DNA from: Cudoniella acicularis
Lineage: Eukaryota > Ascomycota > Leotiomycetes > Helotiales > Helotiaceae
DNA length: 26,448 nucleotides
Assembly: GCA_013054445.1 (NCBI GenBank)
Contig: JAAMPI010000765.1
Location: 1 to 26,448 of the forward strand
Direction: 5' to 3'
The translations under genes were made by a program, and so were the position numbers. How positions within the stretch are numbered: position 1 is the first letter of the stretch; each line of letters starts with the position of its first letter. The notes below the pieces were generated by a model. The model saw only the letters and a program-made list of their open reading frames with translations, searched no databases and was not told the DNA's origin. This document shows, piece after piece, positions 10,985-21,078 of this stretch.

Positions 10985-11800
10985 AACGCTATAACTCTCA
11001 ACGGCTAACTTGTGACAGCGACCGGCCACAGAAACTTTGTTTTCAGTGGTCAGGCTCTTACCCCTAATTGGCAATGCAACCTCGTGATTGGAGGCTAGAC
11101 TATCTCTGCCGGGGCAGTTATTACTGTAGTGGACTCAATAATTTCCTTGGGCCCAACAGCTGGATCGACACCAGGTGTTCTCACGATCAACGGGAAGGCA
11201 AACTCGCAACGGAATTTTCGTGGTAGGAACCCAATCATTAACTTCCGACGGTCAACAATTACAGTCTGAAGGAACGCCATTTCACCTGGACCGGCTCCTA
11301 CCAATACCTCATCTACCGTTGTGACATTCAATAGCGAATACTTACAGCAAATAGCCTGGGAAACATTATTATCGGGACTCGAATATTGACTTCAGGGAGC
11401 ACTATCACCGTTTCAGGAGGGCCTATTACCACCCCGCCGGCGGTCTTAACACTCAATTGCCAGACGATTACGGCAGACAGCCAGGGAAATATATGCATGG
11501 GATGTCAAAGACTGACTCCAGGTGGCGTCATCACCGTTTAGGGACTAAAATACCGCTCTCTATTACTGGAACTCGGGGCAGGAGGTAATCTTACTGTCTC
11601 ACGGTAATTTGGAAACATCATTGACTCAATGGGAGGCAGACCTGCTCTAATGGCATCTCCCACGGAAATAGGAGTATGAAGTAGCTCGATATCCAAGACT
11701 TCCAAAAGAGTCGCCCCGCTGTCAAAATTTCTGGGGAACTTCAGTTAAAAGCTGTCTTGGTGACTCTCTCTCCTTATGGCTTGGCTTTGAGAGAGAGACG
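10985..11800 (+). pseudogene. Relic of a repeat-rich cell-wall/adhesin-like protein
   Basis: The plus strand encodes degraded copies of a repeat resembling (V/I)IGGQT(I/L)(T/S)xGG-(V/I)ITVSGTxISL, found in large repetitive fungal surface proteins. Visible pieces are AITLNG-stop-LVTATG, NLVIGG-stop-TISAGAVITV, ISLGPTAGSTPGVLTING, then in a shifted frame LTANSLGNIIIGTRILTSGS, TITVSGGPITTPPAVLTLN, QTITADSQGN and RLTPGGVITV-stop. At least four stops and two frame changes interrupt it. Two stops are TAA and TAG exactly where the repeat has Gln, so CAA-to-TAA and CAG-to-TAG, the C-to-T change expected from RIP or cytosine deamination. The C-terminal end is uncertain (to about 11800-11870). It is not expected to make protein. 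Confidence 0.65.
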
Positions 11801-12537
11801 GGCCAATGGCATATCGTGTCTGGGTCCTTCACCATCTGATATTTTTGTTGCGCATCGCAGCGCTAAGGCCGTAACATTGCACCAACCGCTAACTTGGCGG
11901 AAAGTACATTAAAATGTCCCTGGACTCTCCTGATCAAGATTTGTGTTTGAAAGATTCTTAGCGAGGTTGTGGCTATTGAGGTGCCAGGGGTGCAAGATAT
12001 TCGCTGTTTTCGCACTACAAAAGAGATTTTCTGGTGGAATTGAGGAGGTTGGGGAAAGTGAAGGCACCGTTGAGGTGAAGGTGAAGTCTTTGGACAAAAT
12101 GATACATGTGATTTTCTTCCTTATTAGCAGTGAACTAGGTGAAAATAGATTAACACTACATCCTCTACATCAGTTCGATAACTGTCTATCACTAGATTCA
12201 ACTAAGATAGATATAATAAACCTTTAAACAAAATCTTTTGTCTTTCTCGGTAACTGTGAAAGGGGGTTCGCCACGTGACTTGGCCGTGAGGCGACTTCGG
12301 AGTTAAGAACTTTGGCCGACCTCAAGTAACCTCGAAAGTAACCCCGAATCATCAACCTCAACCTCATCAAAACAAACTGGACACCAACCTATCCATCACA
12401 ACACGGACTGTTTGTTCTGTTACTGAATGCCACTTGTCATTCAGCCTCTTCGCTCCAACTTCACCTTTCCTAAACTATTCCTTCCGCATCTTTGGCATTT
12501 TAAAGTGAGGATTTAAGTAGAGACTTCAAACAGCAAC
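11801..12537. promoter_or_regulatory. Intergenic region upstream of the SidJ-like gene
   Basis: No gene is supported; small frames at 11909-12097 (minus) and 11943-12227 (plus) overlap each other and have no known domain. A CACGTGAC E-box-like site lies near 12272, about 265 bp upstream of the next start codon. No siderophore-type extended GATA site was seen by eye. Confidence 0.4.
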
Positions 12538-13537
12538 ATGGAGAACTCTAAGCCGGCTTTCAAAGGCTGTGCAAGACAAGGGTTAACACATCAATACGTG
12601 GGCCTTCCTTCGCGCCCTTACTTATACTTGAATCGCATCTAATTGCCTCCAGACACCACGCCTTATAGCTTTTGAGCACGGCCCCAGAGGAAATTCAACC
12701 CGGCCTCAGAACATCATCATCTTTATAGGCGGTTTATCTGATGGTCTTCATACTGTTTCATATGTAGACAGCATTGCCGATGGTCTACCGCCTTCATGGA
12801 CTATCGCCCAAACGCTTCTATCTTCTTCATACACCGGATGGGGAACTTCAACCCTGCAAAGAGACGTCAAGGAGCTTTCAAAATGCGTCTCTTATTTCCG
12901 CACCATCAAGTCTGGCAATATTGTTCTCATGGGTCACTCCACTGGGTGCCAAGACGTTATGGAATATCTCACTGGACCCGGTCATGAGACTCGTGCTCCT
13001 ATCGATGGTGGGATTATCCAAGCATCAGTCAGTGACCGTGAGGCTATACTCATGACCATGAAGCCGGAAATCTATCATCGGAGTTGCGCTGCAGCGCAAG
13101 CCATGGTGGACAATGGCGATGGAGATGAAATCCTACCGTCGAAAGAAACCGAGTCTTTCTTTCCCTGCCCGGTAACAGCGAAGAGATGGCTGTCTCTTGC
13201 AAGCCCGAATCATGACGGCGAGGACGACTATTTCAGCTCCGACCTAACAGATGAGCAACTTGCAAAAACTTTTGGAAGCTTGCCGGCTTCGAGCCCCCTT
13301 TGCATCTTATGCTCGGGAAGTGACGAGCATGTTGAGCAAAGCATCGATAAATCAGCACTAGTTGAACGATGGATCTCGATTGCGAAGAAGGGGAAAGGAA
13401 AAGTTGATGAACAAAGTTCAGGTATTATTGACGGAGCATCGCACAATCTGAATGGCAACCCCACTGAAGTTGTCTTTGGACTGGTCTTGCGAGTATTGGG
13501 ATTCTTGAATAGACTTCCGTCAAAGTCAAACTTGTGA
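12538..13537 (+). CDS. DUF1749 alpha/beta hydrolase, SidJ (fusarinine C esterase)-like
   Basis: Model: join(12538..12597, 12653..13537), 314 aa. The 55-nt intron runs gtgggc to cctccag with a tctaat branch and joins LTHQY to TPRLIAFEHGP. The product is an alpha/beta hydrolase of the DUF1749/UPF0613 family, which includes SidJ, an esterase that hydrolyses fusarinine C in siderophore recycling. Visible are the early strand IIIFIGGLSDGLHTV, the conserved TGWGTSTLQRD block, the nucleophile elbow LMGHSTGCQD (Ser116), LCILCSGSDEHV (candidate acid) and DGASHNLNG (candidate His). The length matches the family. There is no signal peptide, so it is probably cytosolic. No other siderophore gene is adjacent, so the substrate is not shown by context; other DUF1749 members may have different substrates. 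Confidence 0.85.
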
Positions 13538-13584
13538 CTTTCTCGGATTTGGCGGTGTCAGGGTCAGAATTGTGGACAGATGTG

Positions 13585-14283
13585 ATGGCGTCAGAATCGA
13601 GCCAGCAAATTTTTCAAGGAAGTAATCCAAGTTCGTTGGCTACGTGCAGTCTTTCCTGATGGAATGGTTTCATTGACGCATGTGTTCCTCGCCTTGACGA
13701 TATCGAGGAACCGGAGGCGGAGAACACCAGTTGGGAGTCAAGATATCTTTCTTTTTTGGCTCATCAGCTTCATGAAAGGGCATCGAGGGACTAGGAAGTA
13801 TCCGACGGTGGTCTCCTCAGCCTACCAGACTCAAGTGAGGAGGTCCCCGTGCACTTGCCCAGAGATGGGGAATCACTTAGTGGTGTGTGAGTTGCCTCTA
13901 CAATCTCTTTCAGTCAAGAGGCATCTACCACAGGAGAAACACTCATACTAGAGGAGGAAATCATACTCTGTCAATCTGCAGGCTATGACTGCTCGGGAAC
14001 TGCCGGTATGATAGTGGGCTATCGTACCCCTTATCGTCGGATCGGGGACATTCTGTTGCCTAGCGGCTTCAAGAGTAAACAGCTATTGTGTTGTTCCCGG
14101 TTCGCGAACCCCGCTACAATTTTTCCCACACAGCTTTTTCACGCAACCTCAATTTGGTCGCAACAAAAGCCCCTTTGGTACGCAATATTTCCCGTTGCGT
14201 GCTATCCTTCTGTCGATTCAACTTGTTTCCGCAATCCCAATTCCTACAGAATTCCCATCGTCAATTGTCGCCGCGATACTTGA
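13585..14283 (+). pseudogene. Stop-interrupted reading frame of unknown origin
   Basis: A single frame runs from ATG at 13585 to TGA near 14283 with only three internal stops (near 13648, 13792 and 13888). It reads, for example, RLDDIEEPEAENTSWESRYL, LAHQLHERASRD-stop-EVSDG, TTGETLILEEEIILCQSAGY and VGYRTPYRRIGDILLPSGF. The composition is protein-like and acidic in the first half. I recognise no family. It could be a decayed gene, or a gene with introns I cannot place. The TAG and the third stop (TGA) could be C-to-T changes from CAG and CGA. It lies between the SidJ-like gene and the next plus-strand gene and overlaps that gene's promoter region. Confidence 0.3.
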
Positions 14284-14395
14284 CCAGTCCTGGAGCTCCC
14301 AGAGCACAAATATCGTTCAAGATACCTTGAACCCAATGTGAGTTATCAAAGCTTTCGCAATGACTTCAATTTACCAATTCGCATAGTTCGCCGCA

Positions 14396-15244
14396 ATGGA
14401 TCGCCCCGCACTCAAGAGCTTTCTGCAAGACCAGGTTGTCTCCGCCTCGTCGATGTTGAGATACGCAAAGTCTCTCGACGACAAAGTTATCCAAGAGCTC
14501 TTCAACAACCACATGAAGGCTTTAAGGGATGAGGTGATCAAAATGCGACCAGCAGCACTGATCGGACTCGAGGTCATCTTGCCTATCGCAAGCGCAACGC
14601 GTCCAACCATGGATTCGCCTTTAAAATCGGTCCTCTTGCAGTCAGTGGAATCTGCCCAGCCTGCGTCAGCACCAACCCCTCCAAAGTATCAGCGCAGAGC
14701 TGCTCCTCCGTCTTTGTCGCAAAGTATCTCAATGTCAGGAAATCAGTCCCCGGCTGTCAACCCAAACACTACTCTCACAACCCCAGCCACGCCTTCGAGA
14801 ACCTCCAGATATAACATCTTCTACACCGGAAGCCCACGAGGCACACCCCGACCATCAACCCCAATTCCAATGATGTCAAACGCACCCCGCAACACCAACC
14901 CAAGACCATCAACCCCAAGACGTGTTGTGCCTGTTATATCTACCACCGCAACCCCAAAGCCATCAATCCTAGCTTCCGCCGACACAAAGAAGCGCGCTTC
15001 GCTAAGCCAATCACTAGATTCAGAGGATAGTGACAGCTACGAGCCGCCACAGAAGAGACGCTCACTTTCACGACCACCACCAGAGGACCGCAAGGTTCGC
15101 CGTGACTTCGAGGAACCCTCAGATGATTCATTGTTTGTTGAGGCCCGGCCGCAGCTCGAGTTTGAAGAGAGCGTACGTAATCTATTCCATGTGTTTTCAG
15201 CCCATGAGCTAACCCATTGGCAGTTGATTTTCTCATCCATCTAA
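14396..15244 (+). CDS. Hypothetical Pro/Ser/Thr-rich protein with helical N-terminus
   Basis: Model: join(14396..15172, 15224..15244), 265 aa. If the 51-nt intron is retained the frame stays open and gives 282 aa. I do not recognise the family. Residues 1-70 look helical and hydrophilic (ALKSFLQDQVVSASSMLRYA, LFNNHMKALRDEVIKMRP), then about 120 residues are disordered and rich in Pro, Ser and Thr with repeated TPRPSTP and PRPSTPRR motifs. The last part is charged with basic patches (PPQKRRSLSRPPPEDRKVRR) that could act as nuclear localisation signals, followed by acidic residues. The intron has canonical gtacgt, a gagctaac branch and ggcag. No signal peptide or membrane segment is present. 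A nuclear protein is a guess from composition only. Confidence 0.65.
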   Translation: MDRPALKSFLQDQVVSASSMLRYAKSLDDKVIQELFNNHMKALRDEVIKMRPAALIGLEVILPIASATRPTMDSPLKSVLLQSVESAQPASAPTPPKYQRRAAPPSLSQSISMSGNQSPAVNPNTTLTTPATPSRTSRYNIFYTGSPRGTPRPSTPIPMMSNAPRNTNPRPSTPRRVVPVISTTATPKPSILASADTKKRASLSQSLDSEDSDSYEPPQKRRSLSRPPPEDRKVRRDFEEPSDDSLFVEARPQLEFEESVRNLFHVFSAHELTHWQLIFSSI

Positions 15245-15886
15245 TCGAACTTTGGCGTAACGTGCGTTGATACTGGACAAAAGATGTCACATTTCGGAGG
15301 TAGATTAGAAGAAATCAGTCAGTCGCAAAGTCTTGTCTGAAGTTTTATGAATGAGTACAAAAACGCATAAGAAGATCCAGATACGTATGAATGATGATCG
15401 ATGGAACTGGATTTGGAGAGAAATTATGCTCGCCTGTTTCTGGGCATGTAGGATAACACACCTCGTGCTTCAAACGCACTGAGTTTAGCAGAAAATCACA
15501 AAAACACTTGAAAATTATGAAATGACTACAAAATTAAAGCCTGCTAAAGTACCTTATTAGCTAGAGAATTCTAAATTATTCACAGATATAGAGATATTGT
15601 AAAATCAATAGCCTAACTAGTAATCTTTTTTATATTTATTCTAGGGCTAGGATTACGTTGCTGTCGGATGAGAGCCTATACTATAAAAAAGAATCGAAGT
15701 TGTCGGTCACTATGCGACACCGACCCCTTGTCCACGACAATAATGATACAAATTACAGAACCCCCTTCTTTCTCGCAGCCTTCTTATGCGCCTCCAAAAG
15801 CCTACTCTCATTCTCCACCACAAGAGTCTTGAACAAATTATCCTCCGGTCGTAGACTATCCATTTCCGTTTCTACTCATTATCAGC
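15245..15886. other. Convergent intergenic region, AT-rich
   Basis: About 640 bp lies between two convergent genes. The segment 15480-15650 is strongly A/T-rich. No gene, RNA or clear repeat is seen. It probably contains the 3' UTRs of both neighbours. Confidence 0.4.
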
Positions 15887-17941
15887 TCAAATTTCATTTT
15901 CGGATGACGGGAAGTACATACGAAGCCAATACATCTCTGTTTTGATGTTGCAGAACAAGCGAATGAGTTCTTGGTCTCGTCCGAGAAGTTCAGAGACTTC
16001 TTCTGTGCGCCAGTCTAGTGTTAGGGGTGAGGTTGTTTTGTAGAGTGCGGAGTAGATCGAGGTTAGGGTGTCGTAGATGTGTCGAAGAAGATCGTATTTG
16101 GTGCGGCCTTTTGGACGATTAGCAGTGCTCTTTCTCCAAAGGTCCACGAGGCTTACGCTCACGAGACTTCCAACAAGACATCATGATCATATGCTCTTTG
16201 TAAGCGAAAACCAACGCCCAGAGACAAAGCCACATTGCGAGAGCATTTCCTCTCCCGATTCCTCCTGCGCCGTATAAAACTCTATCCATTTCGGAGAGCA
16301 TAAGAAGTTCAAGTTTTATGATGTCTTGGGCAATAATGGTGGTGATCTGCATCCTCATAGTGTACGAGTTGATTATATATGTCTCACCGTCCATATTTTC
16401 CTCTGTCATGCAAAGCCCAGTTTGGTACATAGAGTAAAGTTCTTGCAATCGAAATGCATTTTTCACTAAATTTTGCTGTAGAGCGAAAGTCAGTACACAA
16501 TTCTTTCCCGTTGAAGTCAATACCGACCAAAGGAAGGTTTCCAGTCCCCGCACAGTAGGTGTGTACAAATTCACGGATAGCCTTCTCTACGCCCCAAAAC
16601 GGTCCTGTGTCGATTGATGCCCAGACATTTGCCCGTGAAGATTTATAGAGGGTGAGAAGCTGCTCTGTGGTCGGCAAATTCGGGCTGTCAATGGCAACTT
16701 TTGAGTCCGGTAATTCCCACTCGGAGAATCCATAATAATTCCAAGACACTCTGCTCACTCGTGTTATATATCCCGGATCGTGGAACGACACCACAGGTAG
16801 CTTCATGCTGAATTTGGCGGTGTTGGTATTTTTGGTGGCAAACTCGAGATGTATATTGCGGATCTCTCCGACCCGCTGATAGGATGTGATTCGTTCGACT
16901 AACAATCGCTTCTTAGCAATAGAGAAAATATCTGCTTTGTGGTCAGAATGTAGTCCAAAACTTGTCTGAGACTCTGAGATACTGTTGGTAGGAGAATGAA
17001 ATCTGGAACAGTACTAGTCCCTTAAGTGGCGAATTAAGATATCTTGGCGCAAGAATGGCAAAACTAAAAGATAATTGATGAAATAGAGGCCAGCTCACCA
17101 ACGTGGTCAAATCGAATTGATATAAGACTTCTCCGTGTGCAAATCTGTTGACCCAGCGCAATATCGCCAACTCTTTTGACGCAATAGTCACAAGGAATTC
17201 CGAAGTTGCACTGAGGTGTTAGCCAAAAACTTGCAACTAACACACGAGTTTTTGATAGCGGGAGGTGCACATTGGAAAGCAAAGCAGTTGGAATAGAAGA
17301 GGATTGAAAATGAAAAGTGAACAAAAGCCAGGAAAGGTAAGATTACTTACAGACAACTTCTTCAATTTGCACTGAACGCAAGAGCCGATTTTGCGCTGTA
17401 GAGCCACTTCCTTTTTTCTTCGACCAGAAAACGATTTCCTCCTTCGAGGCACGATTTCTTTCTCCTCGGGGTTGGTGGAGAATACCACAATTGATTCCTC
17501 CCACTTCCTTTTTTGATTTGCGCTTAAAGGCTGTGTCTTTGAATGAGTTTCTTCCGCTGCACTTTGATACTTAGAGACCGGAGAAACTTGCAAGTCAGCC
17601 TCAAGGTTTGGCAATTCCAGGTCATGATGTGGGGGATCTGCTGTTGAAGACTGAGAGTTCGATGAGGATGATGTGCATTCCGTGCCGTGAAAGAGGTCAT
17701 CAGTTGAAGTCGACGTAATCTGTGTATCGAGGTCGTTGTAGCCTTCAAATCTCGGAATTGGAATCAATTCTGGTATTGTGTGTTTGTCGAAAGGCTCGAG
17801 GAATTCGAATCCAGAAAAATCGAGACTTTCGTCTAAATCTCCAAATATATCGAGTTGGAAATCGGAGAAAATATTCAAGTTATGCTCTGCACTGTCAAAC
17901 AAATCGTCATTGAAACCGAAAAACTCATCAATATTATCCAT
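15887..17941 (-). CDS. Zn2Cys6 transcription regulator, five exons
   Basis: Model: complement(join(15887..16107, 16163..16475, 16528..16931, 17099..17210, 17351..17941)), 546 aa. Introns of 55, 52, 167 and 140 nt have GT..AG ends. The N-terminal 140 residues are acidic and aromatic (DEFFGFNDDLF, LDIFGDLDESLDFSGFEF), like a transactivation region. A basic stretch PRRRKSFSGRRKKE precedes the binuclear cluster CVQCKLKKLSCNFGIPCDYC..C at residues 188-221, with spacing C2C6C5C2C13C; an intron splits it. The C-terminal half resembles the fungal family with LWALVFAYKEH, YDTLTSIYSALYKT and LIRLFCNIKTEMYWLRMY. It should be a nuclear DNA-binding regulator; targets are unknown. The least certain boundary is the start of exon 3 (16931), because other acceptors lie nearby. 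Expected family features are present on both sides of it. Confidence 0.8.
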
Positions 17942-18419
17942 CTTGTGAAAAAAAATTCGAACGATTGTTGCACCAGGCAGAGCGCTGTGAGAAATTGAGA
18001 ATTCTTGACAGAAGAAACAAAACGAGAGAAGAAAGAGCGATTCTTATAACAAGTTTCGATGAGGCTGTTGATCTAAGCGACTTTAAATCCGGTGACTACT
18101 TTCGGAAATCGTGGCGTACTTGCATGCGCTCCTTCCAATCATGCTCAGGGCAAGAATATCCGGTTTGTTGTCTGCTCTGTTTTCAGTCTCCGAAGATTTT
18201 AGTTGTCGCTTTTCAAAATTTTGAGTCTTTCTTTAATTGCGACGAATTGGATGTTTGACCTAAGAGTCTTCGAAGTGAAGCAAATGAACTGAAGATAGGG
18301 GAGTGTGTCACGTGATTTTCATGGAACATGATCACTGCCTAATAACTTTCTAACTGAGCCATTTAAATGCCACCTTTAGTTGTCATTGGATTCTCCGAGT
18401 TCCATACGGGAATTTGACC
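17942..18419. promoter_or_regulatory. Upstream region of the Zn2Cys6 gene
   Basis: This 480-bp stretch lies between the minus-strand regulator and the possible small plus-strand gene. A CACGTGA E-box-like site is near 18309. A frame at 17965-18258 (plus) has no recognisable product. Nothing else is supported. Confidence 0.4.
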
Positions 18420-18740
18420 ATGTCTGAATTTCCAGTCCCGTCTTTCGGCTTAGGCATATCGCAAAGCCACCATAACAGTTTTCATATGACCGCCGGTACC
18501 CTTGCCAAATTTCTCACTCAATACATTCCAGAGGTAGTTAATTCCAATTGATCCTTTCCTCCAAGAGTTCTCGGATACCCCTTACTGTAACATTTATTTT
18601 TCTGCGCCGCGGACTAGCAAAGAATGCATAAAACCTCCACGCTCAAAGTGCCATCTCGATCCCGATGGACAGCCCATTGGCTTGGAAAACAAGACTTGGG
18701 AAATCTAGGGGAGCGACTCGTGGCTGTTCCACTCCGATAA
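18420..18740 (+). CDS. Possible small spliced protein, 78 aa
   Basis: Model: join(18420..18533, 18618..18740). Exon 1 gives MSEFPVPSFGLGISQSHHNS and continues to LAKFLTQYIPE; an 84-nt intron (gtagtt..ggactag) joins in frame to exon 2, which ends GNLGERLVAVPLR-stop. The ATG context (ttgaccATGtc) is acceptable. I do not recognise the protein; it has no signal peptide or membrane helix. Its last 36 bases overlap the 3' end of the decayed F-box gene on the opposite strand. It may be a real small gene, a truncated first exon of something larger, or chance. Confidence 0.25.
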
Positions 18741-20376
18741 AATATTTCTAGAGTTTCGAGCCTGCTTGACTAGATTTTGTGCCCGATGGAGGATCGTGGA
18801 GTTCTGGTGTGCTTCGCGGCCTGGGAAGAACATGCATATCCTGAGCGTCTTCAGCTTAGAAAAGCTGCGAAATATATTGACCATTGTTTGCTTTGCGTGT
18901 ATATAGGTTAGCAATATTGCACCTTGCCATAACAAAAAGGCGAGCATACTCACGTCTTCCATGCTATTGAAGTCAAGGTAAATTTGAAGCTCTTGAAGAG
19001 CTTCGCAGCTTTTTCCAATTGTCTCGAGTTCGTTTTTGGGACACTGGCTTTTTGCGATTGAATTCCGAAGTAAGAGTCCTGAGAAATTTCAGAGTGGCTC
19101 GATGGTAGAGAAGTCCTGTTAAAGTGCACAGAAGGGATATCAGCACACACAGTTCCTCAAGACCTGTAAATGAAAGAAGAAAATCTTTCACGACGACAAA
19201 ATCAGCATTAGAATGTCGGGGCGAACGAATTATCATGAGGCATCTGAGCCTTAACGGCCTTTGTGTTAGGTCCTTCAAGAGAGATTGCCAACCCACACAT
19301 TGCTTCAAGCTGAGAGTGTGGAGTATTTCCGTGTTTATATGGTGTTGTATTTGGCCTTGTGGATCGTTTGGAAATTCCGTAAAATCATACTGATCGACCG
19401 TGAGGGATTCTAGAGAGCTTAACATTTCATCGGGTGAAAATGTTGCATGGTTTTGTAGGAATGGAAGAATGGGTAGCCGACCACGCTGGCCGGCATAAAT
19501 CAAGGATGTACTGATGTCCATAGATAAAGACTTGAGGTTCGGCATGCTAGTATACAGACGCTTGAAGTCTCCAAGATAATATCCTTCTTCAGCTTGGGAA
19601 TTTTGTGAGCCACAAAGCCTGGCGTCGATGACAACTATCTTGGGGTCACCGTGTAAGTTGTTTGGATACGAATTTTGGCCATAGCCGAATTGGAGTTTTA
19701 TTTCCTTTAGAGAAGATTTTTCAGTGAGTATTTTGACGAGACTTTCCGGGATCATGTCATCTGTATCCCATCTGCTTGTGTCAGTATCATTTCTCTGAGA
19801 AGGCTCACGTTGAAGTATGAAGATACCTACATGAAAATTCACAGCGCAGGTAGTAAGTTCACGATTCTTTCTGTTACCTGACATTGGGCAAACAAAAACT
19901 TCAAACGATCACTAAAATTTCTAACCATTATTTCTTGGACAAACGGTCTAAACACGGGGCAGTCATCCTGGAGGCAGCGAAGATGTTTGATATATAGTCA
20001 TCCTTGTTGTTAGCGAAATCCAGTTCAAGAGACCTGTAGAGGAAAGGCGAGCCCGCGCTGTGCAATAGGCGAGATCCTTCTTTTTGTTGAGTTTGCGGAG
20101 TTTTGAGATATTGTCGAGGAGATATTCCGCGTAAGAGGGTGTGCAAACATGTTTGCAAATAATGTACCAGATATCGAAGCCTCTCGGTTTACCAATGAGT
20201 CGTCCATATTCTGTGATTCCAGCCGGAATTTATGCGTCGTTTCGTTCATCTCAAGATCTTGACGAGTCAGGACAGTGCTGGACAGTTGTGGTTTCAGTAT
20301 TGGCCACTAGCTCGTTTGGCTCACTGACGAATGGTTCTCGCGGGTCCATAAGATATTGTTCTTAGTCATCTGCCAT
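18705..20376 (-). pseudogene. Decayed F-box/LRR-like gene
   Basis: The pieces read in order on the minus strand. The start MADD-stop-EQYLMDPREPF is at 20376. An F-box-like segment IWYIICKHV..YLLDNISKL follows, then PFLYRSLELDFANNKDDYI near 20040, CLQDDCPVFRPFVQEIMVRN in another frame, and NLLPAL-stop-IF at about 19840. A 56-nt intron (gtaggt..tactgac..acaag) leads to the main body RWDTDDMIPESLVKI..LKEIKLQFG..NLKSLSMDI..LESLTV. A frame change near 19050 is followed by PKNELETIGKSCEALQELQI. A 63-nt intron (gtgagt..gctaac..aaag) leads to the last exon ending WNSHESLP. Leucine-rich spacing and the LYRSLEL motif fit fungal F-box/LRR proteins, substrate receptors of SCF ubiquitin ligases. At least two nonsense codons and two or more frame changes mean it is probably dead, although 18973-19884 stays open. 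Confidence 0.65.
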
Positions 20377-21078
20377 GTTGGTTCCAACGTTTGGGATTGT
20401 TGCCTATTTCGATATCAGACACTCTGAATTTCAACCTTCCTATACGAGCAAGGAAACTGTAAGATTCATAAACGAAGACCTCCACCACATTGCGCTGTGC
20501 ACTGCCAGGGCTTGGGCCTAAGGGTTGAAATTTTAATTACGTGCCGGGTTCGAGAGTCATTCGAGGACGGAGTTCACAATTGTCGATAAACAAGAAGGTT
20601 TTCGTTTGCAGAAAATACTGGACCAGCATTTGCGTCTGTGGAGTTCCGGCAGCTCCAATATGTCAAAATATTCTCGATGTCAAACCCCCCCCTTTTTGGC
20701 CCCTGAAAAGGGGCCCTCAATTGGCGAGCTAGAATGACTAAGCAGCTGACATTGCTTCTAGCACTTAGCTGACCTCGAGCTCCGTTGCGATCGATTATTC
20801 TTTCACCTCGCAAAATGACCACCCAAAACTTCGGCCTTTTTACCAGAAGATGGAGTTTATTTATTCCCGGTATGCAGCCTCCGAGGTGTTCTGACGAACG
20901 AGATTTCTGCCTTTAGCCAGGGGGCGTCGGGGAAAGAAATGAGGTGCGGGGCAGGTCAACGAACGGTCGAGCGGGGCATCACCAGCTTCGTTTTCATCCC
21001 ACCCTGATGCCAGCAGACACCGCCGAAATCTATTCCTTCTGAATATATACGAGAAAGCTTCGCAAACGGTATCGCAAG
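20377..21078. promoter_or_regulatory. Intergenic region upstream of the MetE-like gene
   Basis: About 700 bp lies between the F-box relic and the MetE-like start. It contains a C9 run near 20685-20692 followed by a G/C-rich hairpin (20698-20715). No gene is supported; the frames at 20541-20732 and 20574-20822 overlap on opposite strands and show no domain. Confidence 0.4.
20698..20715. repeat. Short GC hairpin (GGCCCC-6-GGGGCC)
   Basis: GGCCCC at 20698-20703 and GGGGCC at 20710-20715 form a perfect 6-bp stem with a TGAAAA loop. It sits about 360 bp upstream of the MetE-like gene. Function is unknown; it may be chance in a G/C-rich patch. Confidence 0.5.

Noticed and set aside
11909..12227. 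Overlapping opposite-strand frames as a small gene
   Set aside because: Neither strand has a recognisable product, good start context or splice support.
12538..13537. Siderophore biosynthesis cluster around the SidJ-like gene
   Set aside because: No siderophore synthetase, transporter or acyltransferase gene is adjacent, and no extended GATA site was seen upstream.
20698..20715. Bacterial-type intrinsic terminator
   Set aside because: The GC hairpin is short, lacks a downstream T-run, and the window is clearly a fungal nuclear genome.
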